Shown one piece after another: positions 14,964 through 19,568 of a stretch of DNA of 19,568 nt. Where the stretch lies: NCBI GenBank assembly GCA_034111105.1, contig JAWUXY010000115.1, forward strand, positions 1 through 19,568, in the 5' to 3' direction. The stretch is from Bermanella sp034111105. GTDB lineage: Bacteria > Pseudomonadota > Gammaproteobacteria > Pseudomonadales > Oceanobacteraceae. The notes under the pieces were generated by a model, which had not been told where the DNA came from, made no database searches, and was given only the letters and a program-made list of their open reading frames with translations. How positions within the stretch are numbered: the stretch's first letter is position 1; each line of letters starts with the position of its first letter. A program made the position numbers and the translations under genes.

Positions 14964-15381
14964 TTATTTTGTCGTCCCGATGTATTTCATTCAAAAAACT
15001 CCTCGCCCCAAGTCAGTGCTTACTCTTAATGGTACGGGCGTGGTTGCAGACAGTATGCCAAAAAAAACCACGTTTGCCCGCCAAAAAACATAAAATTATG
15101 GCAATAAACAAATTTAAATAAACAAATTCATTATTTAGATTAGGTGGTTAACTATACTTATCAAATGCTACAACTTGCCAAAAGCAACGAGAACATGCAG
15201 GATACACAAACATATTTTCGAATAATAACTCGGTTTATACTCTCTAAGTGGTTGATCTCTATCATGATTAGCATGGTCAAACTTTAGCTAATAGCAACAT
15301 AGAATCGGATTAAATAATAAACAAATTTAATCTATAAACTGGCAAACATAATAAATATTTCAAATAATCTTGGAGTTGGCT
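14964..15381. promoter_or_regulatory. Divergent regulatory region between the TonB receptor and synthetase genes
   Basis: These 418 bases hold no supported gene but must contain the promoters of both divergent genes. They are A+T-rich and contain three copies of AATAAACAAATT (15103-15114, 15117-15128, 15316-15327). There is also an interrupted inverted repeat (CGGGC 15035-15039 with GCCCG 15076-15080; GTGGTT 15040-15045 with AACCAC 15066-15071) and a short dyad ATTAGC/GCTAAT (15267-15272, 15287-15292). TATACT occurs at 15153-15158 and 15236-15241 on the + strand as possible -10 elements, each without a good -35. No promoter could be placed firmly on either strand. Confidence 0.5.
15103..15128. 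repeat. Tandem copies of a 12-base A+T-rich repeat (third copy at 15316-15327)
   Basis: AATAAACAAATT occurs at 15103-15114 and 15117-15128, start to start 14 bases apart. A third copy lies at 15316-15327, where the identity to the first copy extends to 15 bases (AATAAACAAATTTAA, 15103-15117 and 15316-15330). Two sites beside the receptor side and one just upstream of the synthetase start is an arrangement compatible with regulator binding. Low complexity makes chance recurrence possible. Confidence 0.5.
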
Positions 15382-16761
15382 ATGAGTCAGCAAGATCGAT
15401 TTTCTTGGTTAAATGCATTACCTGAAGCCTTTCAAACCTATCGCAACAACCGTAAGGTCGATGAAGTAGAATGCATCATCCCTGATTTAGCGGGTATGTC
15501 CCGCGGTAAAGCGATGCCTTTAAGCAAATTCTCTCCTGACCATACTCTATTCCTTCCTATTTCTATTTTCTATCAAACGATTACCGGCGAAGATGTCGAA
15601 ATGGATATTGAAAACCAATGGGCAGAAGGTGACATGGTATTAAAACCTGATATGTCGACGGCCATGGCGGTACCTTGGGCGAAAGAAGCGACATTACAGA
15701 TTATCCATGATTTATTCGATCAAAAAGGCGAGCCTGTTCAGTATGCACCACGTAATGTACTTAAACGCGTGATAGAACTCTACAACGCTCAAGGTTGGCA
15801 ACCCATTGTGGCACCCGAATTAGAATTCTATTTAATTAAGCCCAATGTTGATCCAAATGAACCTATTCAGCCGCCGGTTGGACGTACAGGTCGCTCTGGC
15901 TCGGGTCGCCAATCTTATTCCATGTCTGCGGTTGATGAATACGGCCCAGTAATTGATACCATTTATGATTATGCAGAAGATGCAGGCCTTAGGATTGATA
16001 CCGTCATACAAGAAGATGGGGCTGGCCAAGTTGAAATTAACCTATCCCACGCTGACCCATTATTGCTGGCTGACCAAGTGTTTTACTTCAAACGCATTAT
16101 TCGAGAAGCGGCATTAAACAACGGCATGTTCGCGACATTTATGGCAAAACCCATGCGCGATGAGCCTGGTAGCGCCATGCACATACATCAAAGTGTGCTG
16201 GATATTAAAACGGGCAAAAATATTTTTTCTGATGAAAATGGTGAGGCCAGTCAGGCATTTTTCCATTTTATCGGCGGCTCACAAACATACTTAAAACAAG
16301 TGATGCCGCTTATGGCGCCCAACGTGAATTCTTATAAACGTTTTGAATCGGATACCAACTCCAGCGCGCCGACCAATATGGCATGGGGCTATGATAATCG
16401 CGCAACCGGTTTGCGTGTGCCGAATTCTAAATCTCAAGACCGCCGCTTAGAAAATAGAATCGTCGGTGTCGACAGTAACCCTTACCTGTCTATTGCTGCG
16501 AGCTTAATTTGCGGGTATTTAGGATTAATGAATAAAATTGAACCCAATGAACCTGCGGCCGGTGAAATTGAAGATGATATCGATACCCTGCCTAAAACAC
16601 TCGACGAAGCATTGGCTATTTTTACACAAGCCCATGATGTGCATAAAGTATTAGGAGAGGATTTTTGCCACGTCTTTGCTGAAGTGAAACTCGAAGAGCT
16701 ACGCCAGTATCATCGTGAAATCAGCCCATGGGAGCGTGAGCACTTATTACTGAATGTATAA
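15382..16761 (+). CDS. Glutamine-synthetase-family ligase, probable gamma-glutamylpolyamine (putrescine) synthetase
   Basis: The product belongs to the ATP-dependent glutamine synthetase family. The ATG at 15382 is preferred over the in-frame TTG at 15370 because GGAG lies six bases upstream, giving 459 residues. Metal and substrate motifs are visible: E146 and E148 in PELEFYL, E211 and E218 in QEDGAGQVEIN, H267 in GSAMHIHQS, R320, and ENRI at 357-360. The N-terminal PDLAGMSRGKAMP resembles PuuA and the Pseudomonas SpuB/SpuI/PauA proteins, which attach glutamate to putrescine or other polyamines for catabolism. The NLYDLPPEE tyrosine loop used for adenylylation of GlnA is absent, arguing against housekeeping GlnA. 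The usual partner genes (oxidase, aldehyde dehydrogenase, hydrolase) are not adjacent, so the amine substrate remains uncertain. Confidence 0.9.
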   Translation: MSQQDRFSWLNALPEAFQTYRNNRKVDEVECIIPDLAGMSRGKAMPLSKFSPDHTLFLPISIFYQTITGEDVEMDIENQWAEGDMVLKPDMSTAMAVPWAKEATLQIIHDLFDQKGEPVQYAPRNVLKRVIELYNAQGWQPIVAPELEFYLIKPNVDPNEPIQPPVGRTGRSGSGRQSYSMSAVDEYGPVIDTIYDYAEDAGLRIDTVIQEDGAGQVEINLSHADPLLLADQVFYFKRIIREAALNNGMFATFMAKPMRDEPGSAMHIHQSVLDIKTGKNIFSDENGEASQAFFHFIGGSQTYLKQVMPLMAPNVNSYKRFESDTNSSAPTNMAWGYDNRATGLRVPNSKSQDRRLENRIVGVDSNPYLSIAASLICGYLGLMNKIEPNEPAAGEIEDDIDTLPKTLDEALAIFTQAHDVHKVLGEDFCHVFAEVKLEELRQYHREISPWEREHLLLNV

Positions 16762-16788
16762 ACGATTAAGTATCTGCAAAAAAATAAG

Positions 16789-16818
16789 AAAACCCGCAAT
16801 TTTCATTGCGGGTTTTTT
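16789..16818. terminator. Bidirectional intrinsic terminator after the synthetase gene
   Basis: AAAACCCGCAAT at 16789-16800 and ATTGCGGGTTTT at 16805-16816 form a perfect 12-base stem with loop TTTC, followed by T on the + strand. The A-rich bases before it (16780-16788) give TTATTTTTTT on the - strand, so it can also end the convergent YHYH gene transcript, although that gene stops 150 bases away. The A+T-rich stretch 16819-16970 shows nothing else. Confidence 0.9.
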
Positions 16819-16970
16819 ATTGTGCAGTTATTGGCTATTTTTTGTTAAACCTATAGAAATATAAGTCATAAACAATCGAAAAAATTCAAATAAATGTATT
16901 TTTAAAATAACGAAAATGGATAACGTATAAATTAATATTCTATCTATAAAAGAAAAACTTAAAAAAATGA

Positions 16971-18017
16971 TTAATTGTGGCTATGACCATGCAACTTATT
17001 CATAATCTCTAAGGATGTTTTAGCCGAAAATGAAGATTGCACCGTGCCTTTATAGCAGTTCACCGCCCATGGGTAAGTATCCGTTATATAGTAACCGTAT
17101 TGCCCGTTTACCGTCATACCATTGCAAGCATCTAAATCACCTAAGTTTGCGGAGTACATCCAGTCACCACGAAATTGCCCATCATAATTATTACTTTGCA
17201 CAACACCTTGCCATGCAACAGGTGTTGCATAAGGTGAAACCGATGTGCGCACACCCGCTTTTAGTGCATAACTTGAGGTTACTTTTCTAATGGAACCGCC
17301 ATCGCTAATACACATACCAAAAACAGGAAAGCCATCCGCAGCAAAACCAATCACAGGTGATGAATCTGTTTGGGTACCGCAATTTTGTGTAAACATAGCA
17401 ACAGGGTTACCGTGGTAATGATACGTACCATCCGGCTGTACATGAGCGTTATGCGAATCTGTGCCAAAATTATTTAAACTGGACATTGGATCATAACGCC
17501 ATGGGTTATCAATTTGGTTTTGCCCACAGCCAATTTTCTCTTCACCTAATGTCTCATTACCGACGCCATAACAAGCAGCCGGTAAAATATCGAGCACCAC
17601 ACCATTTAAGAAAATAGCGTTTGTTGTGCCTAACGATAATTCAGTTGTACTCGTGGCCATCGTCGCAGCAGAGGGAATCGAATAGCTTTTACTGACTTCA
17701 GCTGCATTAGTGGCAAAATTGGCACTTGCATCATTAAAGTCGTGATTTGGAATATCATTTGATGTGATCGTACATGTATCACCAGAAAGGCTAATTTTAA
17801 GATCTCCCATGAATCCAATGCCCCGCTTCACATCGGTAACATTCGATTCATATGTGCCGACATACTCACTGCAACTGCCTGCATTTTTAGTAAAGATAAC
17901 ATCGGTTATATCCTGTGCTGAAGAAGATCCCACGGCGCTATCTTTATCATCACTGCCGCAAGCAGCTAGGCCTATTATCATAACAGCCAGTAATAAACAT
18001 TGGTTCTGTCTTATCAT
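16971..18017 (-). CDS. YHYH-domain lipoprotein, function unknown
   Basis: The 348-residue product has a lipoprotein signal: hydrophobic LLLAVMIIGLAAC with lipid-acceptor C20. The following residues are GSDDKDS; lack of Asp next to Cys suggests outer-membrane sorting. The mature protein contains the YHYH motif (HVQPDGTYHYHG, YHYH at 199-202), with IGFAADGFPVFG at about 223-234 and LDACNGMTVNGQYGYYITDTYPWAVNCYKG near 295-324. These are landmarks of the YHYH family (a domain of unknown function found in secreted proteins). The tail ends HGHSHN, adding more His residues; metal binding is a reasonable guess but nothing more. Several Cys pairs suggest disulfides. The ATG is preceded by GAGGG, which lies inside an inverted repeat that could hide it. 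The gene is single, 130 bases downstream of a nitroreductase gene on the same strand. Confidence 0.88.
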   Translation of the reverse strand: MIRQNQCLLLAVMIIGLAACGSDDKDSAVGSSSAQDITDVIFTKNAGSCSEYVGTYESNVTDVKRGIGFMGDLKISLSGDTCTITSNDIPNHDFNDASANFATNAAEVSKSYSIPSAATMATSTTELSLGTTNAIFLNGVVLDILPAACYGVGNETLGEEKIGCGQNQIDNPWRYDPMSSLNNFGTDSHNAHVQPDGTYHYHGNPVAMFTQNCGTQTDSSPVIGFAADGFPVFGMCISDGGSIRKVTSSYALKAGVRTSVSPYATPVAWQGVVQSNNYDGQFRGDWMYSANLGDLDACNGMTVNGQYGYYITDTYPWAVNCYKGTVQSSFSAKTSLEIMNKLHGHSHN

Positions 18018-18023
18018 GTTTTA

Positions 18024-18048
18024 TACCCTCAAGTTTCATTTGAGGGTA
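18024..18048 (-). promoter_or_regulatory. Inverted repeat overlapping the ribosome binding site of the YHYH lipoprotein gene
   Basis: TACCCTCAA at 18024-18032 and TTGAGGGTA at 18040-18048 form a perfect 9-base stem with a 7-base loop. In the mRNA (- strand) the downstream arm contains GAGGG, the only good ribosome binding sequence, nine bases before the ATG at 18017. Folding would block it, so this may be a translational switch; alternatively it is a DNA operator. A second weak dyad TATCTA/TAGATA lies at 18101-18118, and no clear promoter was resolved between the two genes. Confidence 0.6.
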
Positions 18049-18147
18049 GATAGCAAACACCAAACTTACAATGCGTATGGCACTATGCAACTAAATGGAC
18101 TATCTAACAGCATAGATAAAACAAAGACCCATATACTTTGATTTTTA

Positions 18148-18765
18148 TTAATGAATCGATAAAATTTCATCAATTGGTTTTCGGGCTTTTTGCGCCCAGT
18201 TTTGTTCAATACCACGGCCAACCGTAATCAGCATGACGGGGATATCATCGTCAGATAATGAAAAAATCTCACTGACTTTTTCGCTATCAAATCCCCCCAT
18301 TGCACCACTATCGAAACCAAAACTTTTGGCCGCAAACATTAATGTCATTGCCGCTAACGAAGCAGACCGAATCGCTTCGTCACGCTGATGCATTGGGTTC
18401 TCGTCATGGCTTCCGGTAGCGGCCTTAACCCAAGAGTCTGCGATCGAAGATGGCATAATATTTTTATCAACCGATAACTGTAAAGTGGACGCCAATTTTT
18501 TATGCGCATTAAGCTGGCCACAAACAATAAACGTAACAGACGCTTGCGCCACTTGCGGCTGACCATATGAGGCTTCTTGAAGGCTCAGCTTTGATTGTTT
18601 ACTTTTAACTGCAACAAAACGCCAATTTTGTAAGTTATAAGCCGATGGCGATAAAGACGCTAAGCGCACAATTTCTGCTATCGTGCTGTCATCGATTTCA
18701 ACACCTTCTTCATATTTACCAACAGACGTGCGTTGCTCTATTATTTCGCGAATTGTATTTTGCAC
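18148..18765 (-). CDS. Nitroreductase-family FMN flavoprotein
   Basis: The 205-residue product belongs to the nitroreductase family (NfnB/YdgI-like), which uses FMN and NAD(P)H to reduce nitro compounds, quinones or other acceptors. FMN-phosphate contacts are suggested by QRTSVGKY at 11-18. SPSAYNLQNWRFV at 39-51 is the typical N-terminal motif, and VGRGIEQNWAQKARKP near 182-197 is the C-terminal FMN-binding loop; MGGFDSEKV before it fits the family. The start is GTG, strongly supported by AGGAG seven bases upstream, which overlaps the stop codon of the preceding permease gene. The two genes are 10 bases apart and probably co-transcribed. The natural substrate cannot be read from the sequence. 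Confidence 0.92.
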   Translation of the reverse strand: MQNTIREIIEQRTSVGKYEEGVEIDDSTIAEIVRLASLSPSAYNLQNWRFVAVKSKQSKLSLQEASYGQPQVAQASVTFIVCGQLNAHKKLASTLQLSVDKNIMPSSIADSWVKAATGSHDENPMHQRDEAIRSASLAAMTLMFAAKSFGFDSGAMGGFDSEKVSEIFSLSDDDIPVMLITVGRGIEQNWAQKARKPIDEILSIH

Positions 18766-18775
18766 TTTCTTTCTC

Positions 18776-19568
18776 CTAAATAGCGGCTTTAAGTTGTGTC
18801 AGTTCTTGACGTTGATGTGTATTCTGGCTCCACTGAACCATCAATATACTTACTATTACTACGACTAAACCCACCATGGCCCAGCCTTCAATTCGTTGAT
18901 CCAAAAACACCCAACCTAAAACAATGGCGGATATAGGACTCAGTAACCCTAACGATGAAACCGCTGCGGGTGGCAATTGGCGTACGCCTTTAAACCACAA
19001 AAGATAGGTCAATAAAGTGCCAACAATGGCTAAATAAGCATAAGCAGCTACTTGTAAACCCGTAAGAGGAGGCAATACAGGATCAACAAACCATGCCAAC
19101 GGCACAAGCATCAACCCACCTAAGGCTAACTGACAACCGGTAAAAGCGATCAAGGGTATCGACGGCGATTGGTCATGCCAGTGACGTGAAAAATACGTAC
19201 CCAAGCCCATGCTAAATGCACCTAAAAATGCAGCCAATACACCTAACTCATCCCAGACTAAGCCGTGCTCTAACATTGGGGCAATCATCAACATCACCAT
19301 GCCCATTACCGCACTGACACCGGCCAACAAACTCAGCTTAGGCGGTGATTTTTTCAACATTAGCCAACTAAGACCCAAAACAATAAGAGGCTGTATCGCA
19401 CCGATAACCGCGGCTAGCCCGCCAGGTAATCGATAAGCGGCAATAAATAGCAGTGCCTGAAAACAACCAATATTAAGCGCTGAAAGCACAATCAATTTTA
19501 GCCATTGAGATTTTAAAGGTAGATAACGGCTAAGCAATATCAGCACAATACCGACGGGGAGACACCTG
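18776..19568 (-). CDS. EamA/DMT-family permease, N-terminus beyond the window
   Basis: The reading frame is open to the right edge of the window, where it encodes RCLPVGIVLILLSRYLPLKS, so the N-terminal part of the gene lies outside and the GTG at 19546 is internal. About 264 residues are visible, with roughly eight to nine hydrophobic segments. PGGLAAVIGAIQPLIVLGLSWLMLKKSP is the first EamA repeat's conserved helix. QLPPAAVSSLGLLSPISAIVLGWVFLDQRI and the closing membrane helix belong to the second repeat. The drug/metabolite transporter superfamily exports amino acids, metabolites or drugs from the cytoplasm; the substrate cannot be told. The short tail after the last helix is Gln- and Lys-rich. 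It is followed after 10 bases by the nitroreductase gene. Confidence 0.92.
   Translation of the reverse strand, partial: RCLPVGIVLILLSRYLPLKSQWLKLIVLSALNIGCFQALLFIAAYRLPGGLAAVIGAIQPLIVLGLSWLMLKKSPPKLSLLAGVSAVMGMVMLMIAPMLEHGLVWDELGVLAAFLGAFSMGLGTYFSRHWHDQSPSIPLIAFTGCQLALGGLMLVPLAWFVDPVLPPLTGLQVAAYAYLAIVGTLLTYLLWFKGVRQLPPAAVSSLGLLSPISAIVLGWVFLDQRIEGWAMVGLVVVIVSILMVQWSQNTHQRQELTQLKAAI

Noticed and set aside
15055..15093. Possible 12-residue peptide frame MPKKTTFARQKT in the divergent intergenic region
   Set aside because: It has no ribosome binding site and is too short to support; its lysines come from an A-run.
14964..15120. Possible riboswitch (cobalamin or cyclic-di-GMP type) in the TonB receptor leader
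   Set aside because: A GGGCAAAC segment on the - strand recalls the cyclic-di-GMP-I core, but the paired GACGCAAAGCC part is absent; no cobalamin box was seen either.
15370..15381. TTG start four codons before the synthetase ATG
   Set aside because: The GGAG ribosome site lies within these codons and is correctly spaced for the ATG at 15382.
17764..18141. 125-codon reading frame on the + strand across the YHYH gene start
   Set aside because: It lies antisense to a well-supported lipoprotein gene, has no recognisable domain or signal, and its codons mirror the real gene; a shadow frame.

Overview
The window looks like chromosomal DNA of a marine-type gammaproteobacterium. The evidence is gene order: acpS-pdxJ-recO-era-rnc-(DUF4845 gene)-lepA, then mucD-rseC-rseB-rseA-rpoE, with nadB divergent from rpoE. 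This is essentially the Pseudomonas/Oceanospirillales arrangement. The proteins resemble Pseudomonas MucA, AlgU and PdxJ but the DNA is clearly richer in A+T than Pseudomonas, so an Oceanospirillales-like organism is my best inference. No species can be named from sequence reading alone.

Region 1 (1-873, + strand) is the 3' end of a hybrid sensor kinase of the BarA/GacS type (receiver plus Hpt domains). Its terminator lies inside the 3' end of the convergent acpS gene. Region 2 (884-6627, all - strand) is a tightly packed housekeeping block: lepA, a DUF4845 membrane protein, rnc, era, recO, pdxJ and acpS. The genes serve translation, RNA maturation, DNA repair, vitamin B6 synthesis and acyl-carrier-protein activation. 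The signal peptidase gene lepB, which usually follows lepA in this cluster, is not there; a perfect hairpin with the lepA stop codon in its loop sits at the junction. Region 3 (6778-10983, - strand) is the envelope-stress operon rpoE-rseA-rseB-rseC-mucD: extracytoplasmic sigma factor, its membrane anti-sigma factor, the periplasmic co-regulator, an inner-membrane Cys-cluster protein and a periplasmic protease. A convincing sigma-E type promoter (GAACTT, 16-base spacer, TCTAA) lies upstream of rpoE and implies autoregulation. nadB (11232-12812, + strand) diverges from it and ends at a strong bidirectional terminator.

Region 4 (12894-19568) is more accessory in character. It has a TonB-dependent outer-membrane receptor (- strand) and, divergent from it across 418 bases without a gene, a glutamine-synthetase-family enzyme of the gamma-glutamylpolyamine synthetase type. 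Beyond a second bidirectional terminator come a YHYH-domain lipoprotein, a nitroreductase-family flavoprotein and the partial gene of an EamA-family (DMT) permease, all on the - strand; the last two are probably co-transcribed.

Most of the window is well-known biology and I see no obvious new multi-gene system. The parts that deserve a second look are regulatory: a perfect inverted repeat that would hide the ribosome binding site of the YHYH lipoprotein gene, a thrice-repeated 12-mer between the TonB receptor and the synthetase, three unrelated U-tract-less hairpins at the ends of lepA, mucD and era, and the missing lepB. No tRNA, rRNA, CRISPR array, insertion sequence or frameshifted gene was seen.
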